64,000 bases of DNA from Fusibacter bizertensis (GTDB taxonomy: Bacteria > Bacillota > Clostridia > Peptostreptococcales > Acidaminobacteraceae). The stretch spans positions 62,001 through 126,000 of the forward strand of contig NZ_JARYZI010000011.1 of NCBI RefSeq assembly GCF_029914245.1. The letters are read 5' to 3'. Each line of letters starts with the position of its first letter. The stretch's first letter is position 1. The position numbers were made by a program, and so were the translations under genes. The notes beneath the pieces were generated by a model, which was not told the DNA's origin, did no database searches, and saw only the letters and a program-made list of their open reading frames with translations. This document shows, in pieces, positions 44,385 to 53,812 of this stretch.

Positions 44385-44660
44385 TTAAGGATCTATGTCG
44401 AGGTCTGAAAATCGTTCTTCCCAGATACTCTTTCTCTTAACCATTCTCTTTATCCATGCTTCTTCTTCCTCCACCATATACGGAATTAGTTCCAACATAT
44501 AATACATGGTCGGAAAATTTAGTCCTAATAAGTCAGCTCTAGCAGCCAATAGAAAATTATCCTCTTCTTGTCTTAGATCTTTTTCAATCAATGTATAAGC
44601 TTTTTTATTAAAACCAAGTGCACCAGTGAAAAACAGCGCAATATTCTCTAGAAATTTCAT
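44385..44660 (-). CDS. Small protein between cstA and the ArsA-like ATPase
   Basis: The 91-residue protein has an opening FLENIALFFTGALGFNKKAY and an acidic C-terminus. From memory it resembles the small family named cory-CC-star that neighbours CstA and ArsA-like genes in Firmicutes, but this one ends in Asp-Pro with no terminal Cys pair, so I am unsure. It starts at the last base of the cstA stop region (TAATG overlap), so it is coupled to cstA. It may be a helper of CstA, comparable in position to YbdD of E. coli. Confidence 0.65.
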   Translation of the reverse strand: MKFLENIALFFTGALGFNKKAYTLIEKDLRQEEDNFLLAARADLLGLNFPTMYYMLELIPYMVEEEEAWIKRMVKRKSIWEERFSDLDIDP

Positions 44661-46270
44661 TATTCTTTTTTTACATCTGCAATTTTATCCACTTTCAAAG
44701 CTTTTGAAGCTTCCAATATCAGAATAATTGCAAGAACAAATAAAATCACAGAGAAAATCAAGAGAATCGGTTGAGATAAACTTTGCATGATAAGAATCAC
44801 TAACGCAACAAGTGTCACAGAAAACATGAAGATCATTGGAAGTACAACAAATTTATTGGTCTTATTATTCTTTTTAAGCCAAACAGCAAGTGCAAGAAGT
44901 GAAAGTGCTGCTAGTAATTGATTTGCTGAACCGAACAAAGGCCAAACAGTTCCCCAACCATAGAAAGACAAAGAACCTGCTATAATAACGGTTATTGCTG
45001 TTGCACCATATCTATTTGTAAATACAGTCTCTTTAGTTTGGTTTTCTTTTGTAAACATTTCCTGGAAAATAAATCTTGCAAGACGTGTCGCAGTATCTAA
45101 AGTAGTCATTGCAAAAGCAGAAATTGCAAGTGCAGTAAAACTTTTACCTATTGTAAATGACAATCCGAAACTAGTCATAAAGGATCCAAGACCATCACTA
45201 AATACGTTAACTGGGCCACCATTTCCTAAAAGTTCAGTTAGTTTTCCACCAGTTACATATGCAGCTGTTATGATGGCAAGTGTTGCAAGTACACCTTCTA
45301 TTAACATTGAACCATAACCGATGACTTTGATGTCTTTTTCATTATCAAGTTGTTTTGATGTTGTACCTGATCCCACAAGTGAGTGGAATCCAGAAATAGC
45401 ACCACAAGCAACTGTGACGAAAAGCATTGGAAATAAATAAGTTCCATTTACATTAAAAGCCGTAACACCCGACAATTGAAGTGTAGGACGCATAATAACG
45501 ATTCCTACTACACCGCCAATTAACATTGCATATAAAAGGAATGAGTTCAAATAATCCCTTGGCTGTAATAGAATCCAAACAGGTGTAACAGATGCAACAA
45601 AGATATAACCAAGTAAAATTACCATCCATGTGTTTTTTGAAAGTGATAGAGGAAAATTAGTACCTAGGAATATAGCGCCAATTAAAAGCGCAACCCCAAT
45701 TACTGTTCCTAAAGCTAAGTTTACTCCTTTTCTATACACAGCATATCCAAAGAATATCGCAAGTAAAATGAAGAGCATTGAACTGGAAGCTGCTTCTGGA
45801 ACTGAAACAAAAGTGTTAGCAACAATATTGGCAAAAGCAGCAATAACAAGAATTAAAGTTAGCCATGCAAATATGGAAAAAAGTTGTCTCCCTTTTTTGC
45901 CCATTGTTGTACCTATTACTTCACCAATTGATTGTCCCTTATGTCTAACCGACGCGAACATAGACCCCATATCATGTACGCCACCGAAAAATATGGACCC
46001 TATAATAATCCATAAAAACACTGGAATCCACCCAAAAATTGCTGCCCCAATTGGCCCAACTATAGGTCCAGCCCCGGCAATAGATGAAAAGTGATGTCCT
46101 AGAAGTACTGGTGCTTTAGCAGGTACATAGTCGACACCATCATTCATAGTGTGTGCTGGCGTTTTTCTACTTGGATCTACTCCAAACTTTTTTGCCAACC
46201 ATGAGCCATAGGTTGTGTAAGCCACTAAAAATAAAACGATAACCACAATTACTAATGTTAATCCGTTCAT
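44660..46270 (-). CDS. cstA: Carbon starvation protein A (CstA/BtsT-like transporter)
   Basis: The 536-residue protein has about 15 hydrophobic segments. CstA motifs include HHFSSIAGAGPIVGP (about 60-74), GSIFFGGVHDMGSM (about 91-104) and FHSLVGSGTTSKQL (about 298-311). It is shorter than E. coli CstA and BtsT (about 700), as usual for Firmicutes. CstA/BtsT import pyruvate and possibly peptides. The LytS/LytR genes upstream parallel BtsS/BtsR, which control btsT in E. coli, supporting pyruvate as ligand. Confidence 0.94.
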   Translation of the reverse strand: MNGLTLVIVVIVLFLVAYTTYGSWLAKKFGVDPSRKTPAHTMNDGVDYVPAKAPVLLGHHFSSIAGAGPIVGPIGAAIFGWIPVFLWIIIGSIFFGGVHDMGSMFASVRHKGQSIGEVIGTTMGKKGRQLFSIFAWLTLILVIAAFANIVANTFVSVPEAASSSMLFILLAIFFGYAVYRKGVNLALGTVIGVALLIGAIFLGTNFPLSLSKNTWMVILLGYIFVASVTPVWILLQPRDYLNSFLLYAMLIGGVVGIVIMRPTLQLSGVTAFNVNGTYLFPMLFVTVACGAISGFHSLVGSGTTSKQLDNEKDIKVIGYGSMLIEGVLATLAIITAAYVTGGKLTELLGNGGPVNVFSDGLGSFMTSFGLSFTIGKSFTALAISAFAMTTLDTATRLARFIFQEMFTKENQTKETVFTNRYGATAITVIIAGSLSFYGWGTVWPLFGSANQLLAALSLLALAVWLKKNNKTNKFVVLPMIFMFSVTLVALVILIMQSLSQPILLIFSVILFVLAIILILEASKALKVDKIADVKKE

Positions 46271-46280
46271 GTTTTTCCCC

Positions 46281-46769
46281 CTAAGCTAATAATTTTGCGA
46301 GTTTTTTTTGATCATTTTGACCAAACTTGTTGGTGATAATGTTGTTTTGAGAATCAATTAGGATCAATTTGACTTTAATCCAACCTTTCAGTCCCCATAA
46401 AATACTTTTAGATGGATTAAATCTCCCCACCATTTTTTTATAATCACTTGAAAGCTGATCTCCTGTACTCACAATAACAGTTAATAAAGTCTCCATATGA
46501 TTTTCATCTGATGGTGTGAATTGGTTCAAATAATTGTTAATAAATATGTTGATTTCGGAAAAGATTTGATCATTAAAGGTTTCATAGTGTTTGTAATATA
46601 CTTCTTCATAATTTGAAAAAGCATAGTACTCCATCTTTTTGACTGCCATATACTTTGAATTTCTTTGGTAATATTTTGCCATGAAATCAAAATCAAAGCC
46701 TAGACACTGATATGATTCATATGTGTCATAATAACGGTCATAACCTTTCATCAATTGCTCTTTAAACAT
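46281..46769 (-). CDS. Unrecognised 162-aa protein preceding cstA
   Basis: I do not recognise the family. The protein is soluble, rich in Tyr, Phe and Asn, and mostly helical in the first half (YDRYYDTYESYQ, MAVKKMEYYAFSNYEEVYYKHYETF). The second half resembles a mixed alpha/beta domain (WGLKGWIKVKLILIDSQNN). GAGGAGGTGAATT precedes the ATG. It is the first gene of the cstA operon, 10 bp before cstA, and sits directly behind the LytTR-type control region. It may regulate the transporter. Confidence 0.75.
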   Translation of the reverse strand: MFKEQLMKGYDRYYDTYESYQCLGFDFDFMAKYYQRNSKYMAVKKMEYYAFSNYEEVYYKHYETFNDQIFSEINIFINNYLNQFTPSDENHMETLLTVIVSTGDQLSSDYKKMVGRFNPSKSILWGLKGWIKVKLILIDSQNNIITNKFGQNDQKKLAKLLA

Positions 46770-46795
46770 AATTCACCTCCTCACTAATATATTAC

Positions 46796-46835
46796 AAAAA
46801 AAAAATATAACAACTCACTATTTTTTGTGAGTTGT
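46796..46835 (-). terminator. Terminator of the lytS/lytR-like operon
   Basis: ACAACTCAC / GTGAGTTGT stem (9 bp) with an 8-nt loop, then TATATTTTTTTTTT on the minus strand, 33 bp after the response-regulator stop and 26 bp before the next start codon. Confidence 0.8.
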
Positions 46836-46856
46836 CATAAATTAAGCGTAAACTGT
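46827..46856 (-). promoter_or_regulatory. Paired LytTR-like half-sites before the cstA operon
   Basis: On the minus strand ACAGTTTAC (complement of 46848-46856) and ACAACTCAC (complement of 46827-46835) are 12 bp apart, the typical 21-bp period of LytTR direct repeats. The second overlaps the terminator's first arm. A weak TAATAT -10 follows near 46781-46786. Confidence 0.45.
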
Positions 46857-46868
46857 ACGTTTTTGAGT

Positions 46869-47576
46869 TTAGATGTCCATGATTCTTTTGAATGTTTGCA
46901 CATTTGATCGACTAATGGGGATCAATTCACCAAAGTCTTCCATTTTCACGAGATACGTTCTTTCAACAGGCTCAATAAGATTGATGTGTTTAAGATTGAT
47001 GATGTAACTTCGGTGGCATCTAAAGAAAACTGAATCCCGAAGTGACTCTTCTAATTTTCCAATTGTGTTTTCATAAACAAAAATCTGATTTTTTGTAAAG
47101 ATTTCAACATGTTTATCATTTGCACGACAGTATCGGATTTCATCATATTTAATCGGTCTGAGGACCTCCTTCTCATATATGAACAGAAAATCCTTATCCA
47201 TTTTTTGAGAACAAGACCTAGTTCGAAACTGCCTCACTTTATCTAGCGATTTATTAAGTCTAGCATTATTGATGGGCTTAAGTAAGTAATCCACTGCATC
47301 TATTTCATATGAAGAAACAGCATATTCTGTATAAGCAGTCACAAAAATAACATGAATATTCTTGTGAGCTAATATCCTCTTTGCACATTTCAAACCATTA
47401 GTCCCAGGCATCTGTATATCTAGAAAAACGATATCAACATCATGAGAAATGATATAATCATATGCCTTTTCGGGATCCATAAAAGTACTTTTAATTTGAA
47501 CGTCTTCACATAAAGATAATTGAAATGCTAACTCTTCAATAGCCAGATACTCATCGTCGACAATCACAACATTCAT
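46869..47576 (-). CDS. LytTR response regulator (BtsR/LytR type)
   Basis: The 235-residue protein has a receiver domain (about 1-120) with acidic pocket D7-D8, phospho-acceptor Asp53 (FLDIQMPG) and Lys near 103, then a LytTR DNA-binding domain (about 130-235; FFRCHRSYIINLKHI). Such regulators bind direct repeats as dimers. Its gene overlaps the kinase gene by four bases, so the pair is one operon. The neighbouring cstA operon is the obvious target. Confidence 0.93.
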   Translation of the reverse strand: MNVVIVDDEYLAIEELAFQLSLCEDVQIKSTFMDPEKAYDYIISHDVDIVFLDIQMPGTNGLKCAKRILAHKNIHVIFVTAYTEYAVSSYEIDAVDYLLKPINNARLNKSLDKVRQFRTRSCSQKMDKDFLFIYEKEVLRPIKYDEIRYCRANDKHVEIFTKNQIFVYENTIGKLEESLRDSVFFRCHRSYIINLKHINLIEPVERTYLVKMEDFGELIPISRSNVQTFKRIMDI

Positions 47577-49249
47577 ACTTTTTCTCCTCTAGATATTGAA
47601 AATGAAACCAAAGTTCCACTTCCGGGTTTAGTCTCAAAATATAGTCCTTTGTTGTTTTTATAAGTAGCCAAAAGTCTCTTATGTGTGGTCATTAGACCAA
47701 TACAGTTGGTTTTCTCATCCAATTTATATATACTATCTACAATTTTCTGATCAATACCAACGCCGTCATCTTCTATTGTAAACTCATAAACCCCTTCAAA
47801 AGCCGAAATAATAATTCTTACTTTTCCACTACTTTTGTATTCGAAAATACCATGTTTAATCGCATTTTCAATAAGAGGTTGAATAATTAAAGGGGGGACC
47901 TCAATATCAAGTTGTTCTGGAACATCAAACTCAACTGACAGACGATTCCCAAAACGAGCCTTTTCAAGTTCAAGGTATGCCATTACTTGATCCAGTTCTT
48001 TTTCAAGGGTTATAAAGCAACCATTATGGATGATGTTATTTCTAAAATAATCTGAAAATTTTACAAGTAGTTCTCGTGCATGTGTGGGTTCTATTCTTAT
48101 GAGCGCATGGATAGTGTTTAATGCATTAAACAAAAAATGTGGATTAATTTTTGCTTGCAATACGGATAGCTCCGCTTTATTTAATAGGTGTTTTTGCTCG
48201 TCAAGATGACTAAGTTCAAGTTGAGTTGAAAACAGCATTGCAAGTCCACTCGCTAGTTTTTCATCTACCATTGAAGTTTTAGTCTTCCCAAATGTATATA
48301 GTTTTATTGTACCTATTGCTTCGCCATTTACGATCAGAGGTGCTATGACGACACTTAAATTTCTATTCTTTTTAGCATTCACATCCAGTAATGATGAAAT
48401 TACAACATGTTGTTCCATCGCTTGCTTGGTAATACTAGAATGTATTAAATCACCCACACTAAAACCAAGAGTCTCAATCCCCTCATAAGCAAGAACTCTC
48501 TCATGATCTGTAATTGCCACAGCATCTACGCTCGCTATATCTCTAATAATTCGAACAACATTTTGACTTGCATCAGTAGTTAATCCCAACCTTAGATATT
48601 TCATAGTTTCACGTGCAATTCTCAGTGCTTGTTCAGAACGAAACGCGCCTTGCATATCATTGTTCTTAAGCCTATTCTCATAAATGATAATCATTAGTGC
48701 TATGCCTATGGAATTGGTTAAGACCATTGGAAATGAAATTATTCTAACTAAAGACAGGGCTTCTTCAAATGGTTTTGCTATCAATAAGATAATCATCATT
48801 TGTACGGTTTCGGTAAGTATACCAGCCATAAATCCAAATAAAACTTTATTTTTGCTTCTAAAAAAATACTGCGAGATTAATCCTGCAATTAAGCCTTCAA
48901 GTGCCGTAGAGATGCCACAAGACAATGCGGTAAACCCACCAACGTCAATCAAAAATCTATGCCCACCAGCTATCAAGCCTGATAACACACCAACAAAAGG
49001 ACCTCCTATTAGACCTCCAAATACTACGCCAATCATTCGATTATTTACAATTGCGCCCATATAGGGAATCCCTGAATAAGTACCTAATATGCCCATGAAA
49101 CCAAAAACCATTGCAAGAATAATTTTATCTCTAAAACTGAATTTTCGATTATGAATGATTTTTATAAACATCTTGGTGCTAGAAAAAATATAGATCACCA
49201 AGAAAATCAACGATACTTTCGTGGTGAGTCCCCAAAGCAAATCTGCCAT
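47573..49249 (-). CDS. Sensor histidine kinase, LytS/BtsS type (5TM-LYT, GAF, HisK)
   Basis: The 558-residue protein has five to six N-terminal helices of the 5TM-LYT domain (about 10-190) with GILGTYSGIPYMGAIVNNR and GGLIGGPFVGVLSGLIAGGHRF, a GAF domain (about 215-345), a His_kinase domain with phospho-acceptor His371 (NPHFLFNAL) and an HATPase (about 450-555; ENAIKHGIF, DDGVGID). BtsS senses extracellular pyruvate in E. coli; LytS homologues of Bacillus respond to pyruvate too. It sits at the head of the kinase/regulator operon. Confidence 0.94.
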   Translation of the reverse strand: MADLLWGLTTKVSLIFLVIYIFSSTKMFIKIIHNRKFSFRDKIILAMVFGFMGILGTYSGIPYMGAIVNNRMIGVVFGGLIGGPFVGVLSGLIAGGHRFLIDVGGFTALSCGISTALEGLIAGLISQYFFRSKNKVLFGFMAGILTETVQMMIILLIAKPFEEALSLVRIISFPMVLTNSIGIALMIIIYENRLKNNDMQGAFRSEQALRIARETMKYLRLGLTTDASQNVVRIIRDIASVDAVAITDHERVLAYEGIETLGFSVGDLIHSSITKQAMEQHVVISSLLDVNAKKNRNLSVVIAPLIVNGEAIGTIKLYTFGKTKTSMVDEKLASGLAMLFSTQLELSHLDEQKHLLNKAELSVLQAKINPHFLFNALNTIHALIRIEPTHARELLVKFSDYFRNNIIHNGCFITLEKELDQVMAYLELEKARFGNRLSVEFDVPEQLDIEVPPLIIQPLIENAIKHGIFEYKSSGKVRIIISAFEGVYEFTIEDDGVGIDQKIVDSIYKLDEKTNCIGLMTTHKRLLATYKNNKGLYFETKPGSGTLVSFSISRGEKV

Positions 49250-49305
49250 GTGTTCGCCTTCTTTCGAAAAGATATCAATAATTGATTCATATAATTAACA
49301 TTATT

Positions 49306-50469
49306 CTACAATATATGTCTACCTCTTTTAATAACCTGAAGTGGTGTTAGTAATGTCTCGGGTTGCTGCTCTGGATTAGTTTTAAATATGACAAGATCTG
49401 CATTCTTTCCTATAGAGATGCTACCAGCTTTATCATCTATACCAACTAACTTTGCACCATTTATTGTAGATGTTTTAATCGCTTCAAGTACACCCATTCC
49501 ATTTTCAACCATTAGTAGAATTTCTCTTGGTGAGTCGCCGTGGTAATTAAGCGGTGTACCAGCATCTGTGCCCATTGCTATAGGAATATTATATTCAAGC
49601 GCTAACCTAAAGCTATTTAGATGTTTTCGATACACGTCGATTCCTTTTTTCAATGCAAATTCAGGTATACCTCCATCTTTTCCTTTTTTAACGATATTAT
49701 CAACTGCAGATAATGTTGGTACCATATAGGTTTGAGCTTCTGCCATCATTTGAGCGCCTTCGCGATCTAATAAAGTAGCATGTTCAATAGAATCAATACC
49801 AGCTAAGACAGAATTCTTAATTCCCTGAGTGCTGTGACAATGTGTACAAATCTTTCTGCCTGCTTTATGCGCTTCTTCTGTTGCAGCTTTTAATTCATCA
49901 ATGTTAAACTGATAAGCGTTGACGTCAACACCTGGTGTAAGCACACCACCTGATGAAATTACTTTTATTAAATCAGCGCCCGCTTTCAATTGTTCTCTTA
50001 CAGCTTTTCTGACTTCAGTCTCGCCATCGGCTTCTCGTCCGATAAAATACCCGTGCCCACCTGTCATGGTTACAATTTTACCAGCAGCATACAAATCTGG
50101 TGATAGTAATTCACCATTTTTAATATGTTTTTTAAGCTCAATATCATAATGGTTAATGCCACCAACATCTCTAATCGTAGTAACCCCGCTTTTTATATGC
50201 CTTTCCAAGTTTTTAATCGCTAATAAGACATAATCAGTTGTATTCATACTTTGAACGCTGCCAATAGTGTCTGCATCACCAGCCATAAAAATATGGGTAT
50301 GACAATCAATTAGTCCTGGAATCATATAGCAGTTTTCATAAGAAAAATCCTCATACACACCTGATAATTTCCCCATATTAAGAATACTTCCATCCTTAAT
50401 TTCTATATCTGTATGCTCTAGCCACTTTTCATTTATAACATCTAATACATTTAAATTTTTATAAATCAT
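49306..50469 (-). CDS. Amidohydrolase family protein (Xaa-Pro dipeptidase/imidazolonepropionase-like)
   Basis: I start at the ATG at 50467-50469 (GGGGGA site). The 387-residue TIM-barrel hydrolase has the metal site H57-x-H59 (DCHTHIF), a conserved central Lys region (GADLIKVISSGG), HCH (THCHS), GIDSIEH and a late Asp (MGTDAGTP). It matches the family of cytoplasmic amidohydrolases that includes Sgx9260-like Xaa-Pro dipeptidases. It is 60 bp downstream of an S9 peptidase gene on the same strand, suggesting joint peptide breakdown. Confidence 0.88.
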   Translation of the reverse strand: MIYKNLNVLDVINEKWLEHTDIEIKDGSILNMGKLSGVYEDFSYENCYMIPGLIDCHTHIFMAGDADTIGSVQSMNTTDYVLLAIKNLERHIKSGVTTIRDVGGINHYDIELKKHIKNGELLSPDLYAAGKIVTMTGGHGYFIGREADGETEVRKAVREQLKAGADLIKVISSGGVLTPGVDVNAYQFNIDELKAATEEAHKAGRKICTHCHSTQGIKNSVLAGIDSIEHATLLDREGAQMMAEAQTYMVPTLSAVDNIVKKGKDGGIPEFALKKGIDVYRKHLNSFRLALEYNIPIAMGTDAGTPLNYHGDSPREILLMVENGMGVLEAIKTSTINGAKLVGIDDKAGSISIGKNADLVIFKTNPEQQPETLLTPLQVIKRGRHIL

Positions 50470-50529
50470 ACTATCCCCCATGTCAATGAACTCAACTTTT
50501 TAGAGTGGCCTATTTAATTAAAATATCAA

Positions 50530-52491
50530 TTATTTTAGATATTTATCAAACCATTCTGTTATCTCTTTAAGTCTTCTAATCCTATGCTTTGGTTTACCCG
50601 ATCTACTAAGCTCATGATTTTCACCTCTAAATAGGCAAAATCTTGATTCAACGCCATGGTATTTTAACGCAGTGTACATCTGCAAACCTTCTGCCATCCA
50701 GCATCTATAATCTTCTTCTGAGTGTATAAATAGTGTTGGCGTTTTTACTTTATCAGCAAATTTCAAAGGTGATTGATCCCATAGTTTTTGCATGTCATTC
50801 CAAGGTGTAGCTGCTTGTTGATCCTCAACAAAATAGTAGCCTATATCAGTGGTATTAAATTTAGAAATCCAGTTGGAAATACTTCTTTGTGATGCAGCCG
50901 CTTTAAATCTATCAGTTTGCCCTATGATCCAGTTGGTCATAAAGCCACCATAAGAGCCACCAGTTACACCTAATTTATTTTCATCAATAAATGGATATTT
51001 AGCCAGTACTAGATCTGTAAATTTCATAATGTCTTTGTAATCTATATCACCAAATTTTCCTCTTATGTCAGAAAAAGCATTGCCTCTTCCATCGCTGCCT
51101 CTTGGATTGCAGAAAAATACTGCGTACCCTTCATTTGTCCAGTATTGCATCTCGTGGAAATACACTGCACCATATACAGTTTTAGGTCCACCATGAATGT
51201 TCAATATACCAGGATATTTTTTATTTTCATCAAAGTCTACTGGCTTCATTACCCAGCCTTCTATGATGATGCCACCATCTGTCTCAAAGCTTAATTTTTC
51301 AGGTTTAGATAATGTTTTGGTTTCAAGTACCCATTGATTAAATGTAGTTATCTGGGACTCTTTATCGTTCTCAAGTTTATAAAGTTCTTGTAGTTTATTG
51401 TCTCTAAGACCTATAAATACTATATTTCCATCAAAAACATCAAAACCATCAACTGCCCCTTTTTCTTTAGTAACTCTTTCATAATTTCCAGTACCGTCTA
51501 TTCTATTAATATATGAACTATCGTATTCTGTAGTCATATAATACAGATATTTGCCCTCTACTTTTATACTATTATAGCTACCATATCGCGTGTCTGATCC
51601 TACAGAATTCCTAAGATTATAGTCCAAATTTAGATCTGATAAAGTCATCACTTCACCAGCTTTATCCATCTTATAAATCAGGGCATTTTTATTCATCCCA
51701 AATTCAAGCATATCAGAACCAGCAAATACAATTTCATCTTGAAGAAAATCAGCAAAGCTATAGTTGAAAGGTGCTTTCATTGATAAATCTTCAAGTAGAT
51801 TCTCATTTATATTGTATTTATATAAATTTGAGCCGAGTTCCATCTTGTCTTTAAATTTATTTCCTATTATTAGCACCATAGATTGATCATCATTTATTTT
51901 GAAATTTTCGACATTTGTATATTCGTCAGTTATTGGTTTAATCGTATTTGTTGTTTTATTAAAAGTATAAAGTCTATTTCTTTTTTTATTAGAATAACCT
52001 TTTCCATTTTGCCAAAATGGGATTTCATCTAATACTTCATAGTCTTTTTCATCTGCAAGATCCTCAAGTTTAGGCGCGTTCAAGTCGTACAGTGCTTTTA
52101 TGATAAAGGTATCTTCATCTACCAGCTCTATCCCAGAAACATCTAAAAGTACTTCAAATACTTTATTTGCTTCTCCACCATCTATGGCTATTTCATAGTA
52201 ACAGGTGAGTTTTTCTCCTCTGTCTTTTCTTGCTTGATCCTTTTGATCTCTAATGGTAGAAAACAGCAACGTTTTTTCGTCTTTAAAAACGAAATTGGTT
52301 TCTTTATTCCCTGAAGTTAACTGAAAAGATTTATCTTTTTCTAAATTATAAATATAGATATTAGATAGGTATGTGTTATTTTTTTCATCCATTTCGTGAA
52401 GTATAAACCCTATGTTTTTGCCATCAGGTGCATACTTGATTCCCGATAATGATCTGTACTTTGTCATGTCATTTAATTTGAGTTTTTCCAT
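50530..52491 (-). CDS. S9 family prolyl oligopeptidase/acylaminoacyl peptidase
   Basis: The 653-residue protein has an N-terminal seven-bladed beta-propeller (about 1-380) and a C-terminal alpha/beta hydrolase domain with GGSYGG (Ser513), Asp594 (HSEEDYR) and His626 (GENHELS) as the catalytic triad. No signal peptide is present, so it acts in the cytoplasm on short peptides. GAGG precedes the ATG. With the downstream amidohydrolase it may form a two-gene peptide-utilisation operon. Confidence 0.92.
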   Translation of the reverse strand: MEKLKLNDMTKYRSLSGIKYAPDGKNIGFILHEMDEKNNTYLSNIYIYNLEKDKSFQLTSGNKETNFVFKDEKTLLFSTIRDQKDQARKDRGEKLTCYYEIAIDGGEANKVFEVLLDVSGIELVDEDTFIIKALYDLNAPKLEDLADEKDYEVLDEIPFWQNGKGYSNKKRNRLYTFNKTTNTIKPITDEYTNVENFKINDDQSMVLIIGNKFKDKMELGSNLYKYNINENLLEDLSMKAPFNYSFADFLQDEIVFAGSDMLEFGMNKNALIYKMDKAGEVMTLSDLNLDYNLRNSVGSDTRYGSYNSIKVEGKYLYYMTTEYDSSYINRIDGTGNYERVTKEKGAVDGFDVFDGNIVFIGLRDNKLQELYKLENDKESQITTFNQWVLETKTLSKPEKLSFETDGGIIIEGWVMKPVDFDENKKYPGILNIHGGPKTVYGAVYFHEMQYWTNEGYAVFFCNPRGSDGRGNAFSDIRGKFGDIDYKDIMKFTDLVLAKYPFIDENKLGVTGGSYGGFMTNWIIGQTDRFKAAASQRSISNWISKFNTTDIGYYFVEDQQAATPWNDMQKLWDQSPLKFADKVKTPTLFIHSEEDYRCWMAEGLQMYTALKYHGVESRFCLFRGENHELSRSGKPKHRIRRLKEITEWFDKYLK

Positions 52492-52683
52492 ATCAACCTC
52501 GCTTTTTCATATATTTTATGTAATTTTGTTCATGTAATATTACTTTTTATAAGTTTATATTATTTCTATAATTAATACAATTATGCGCCTCGATTTATTT
52601 ATATACTATCATATCTTATCCTTATTACAAGGTCAGCACGAGGTTGTGGTTCATATTTTCAAAGTGTATTTTATAAGCTAGAC

Positions 52684-52736
52684 AAAAAAATCCCTTGGGA
52701 TTAAGAAGTGTAAACCGCTCATAAACACCAAGGAAT
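52684..52736 (-). terminator. Terminator after the PAS-GGDEF gene
   Basis: TTCCTTGG / CCAAGGGA outer stem with a long, partly paired loop, followed by TTTTTTTG on the minus strand. Confidence 0.6.
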
Positions 52737-52742
52737 TATTTA

Positions 52743-53600
52743 TTACTCATATTTACTTTTTTTATTTTCATACATGAATTTGTCGGCTTTATTGATCATT
52801 TCTTCAGGGTTGTTTTCATCTGTTAGTTCGCAAATCCCTACACTTATAGATAATGCAATCTTAGTATTAGATACGTTAAGAAACACCGTTTTTAGCGAGT
52901 TTGTAATTCTATCAATAATTTTTTGAGCCATATCAACTGTTGAATTCGGAAAGATAATTACAAACTCATCTCCACCATATCTACCAAATAGATCATCTTG
53001 ACGAATCACGTCTTTGACAACAGCTGCAAACATTTTAAGTGCGTTGTCACCCTCAAGGTGACCATATATATCATTTATTTGTTTAAATTTATCAATATCC
53101 ATCATAGCTACTGATATTTTGTTTTGAAAATGTAAAGCAGATTCAAACTCAGTGTTAAAGCGGCTCATCAAATACTGACGACTTAAAACACCTGTCAAAC
53201 CATCTTTTTGCGCCATTTCTTTCAAAATATATCCCTCAACTTTTTCAGTTACATCTAGACAACTACCGATAAAACCTGAAAATACACCTTCATCATCAAC
53301 TGCTGGTACACCAATATCGTTAATCCATCGCCATTCACCATCATGACGACGCAATCTATATTCCATTTCAAAAGCACTTCTACTGGCGAAATTTTCCAAA
53401 TAAATTTTGACACATCTGTCTAAGTCATCTGGATGTACACCTTCGATCCAGCCATCTCCATACTCTTGCTCGAAAGAACGACCTGTAAAATTAAGCCAAG
53501 TTTTATTAAAGTAATAACATTTTGCATCAAGACCTGATCTCCAGATTAAATTAGGAGCGGTCTCAACGATAGTCCTATATTCACTATAACTTAATTCCAT
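52743..53600 (-). CDS. PAS-GGDEF diguanylate cyclase
   Basis: The start is the ATG at 53598-53600; the longer frame's TTG overlaps its GGGAG site. The 285-residue protein has a PAS_3 domain (about 5-120; WIEGVHPDDLD, FEMEYRLRRHDGEWRWI) and a GGDEF domain (about 130-285) with GRYGGDEFVIIFP intact and GLTGVLSRQYL at its start. No RxxD inhibitory site is seen where expected. It should make cyclic di-GMP in the cytoplasm. Its PAS domain resembles that of the HD-GYP protein at 26920-28698, suggesting opposing enzymes with related inputs. Confidence 0.93.
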   Translation of the reverse strand: MELSYSEYRTIVETAPNLIWRSGLDAKCYYFNKTWLNFTGRSFEQEYGDGWIEGVHPDDLDRCVKIYLENFASRSAFEMEYRLRRHDGEWRWINDIGVPAVDDEGVFSGFIGSCLDVTEKVEGYILKEMAQKDGLTGVLSRQYLMSRFNTEFESALHFQNKISVAMMDIDKFKQINDIYGHLEGDNALKMFAAVVKDVIRQDDLFGRYGGDEFVIIFPNSTVDMAQKIIDRITNSLKTVFLNVSNTKIALSISVGICELTDENNPEEMINKADKFMYENKKSKYE

Positions 53601-53744
53601 GGACAACACTCCCTTCAATTATGTAAGTGGTTTGAGTTTATACCAGTTCATTAGTGCACACTCCTAAAAGCTACTAGGAAAATGAATTGTTTTATGTTCA
53701 GTAGATACCCTTTTTTACACCTATGTAACATGAGCGTATTGTGA

Positions 53745-53781
53745 ATTAGAAAATCCCTGCGTATTAATAAACGCAAGGATT
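53745..53781 (-). terminator. Terminator downstream of the wall-synthesis operon
   Basis: AATCCTTGCGT / ACGCAGGGATT with one G-T and an 8-nt loop, then TTTTC on the minus strand. It lies inside the 316-bp gap 53601-53916. Confidence 0.65.
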
Positions 53782-53812
53782 CTAAATTGACTCAATTATT
53801 CATTTAATAGTT

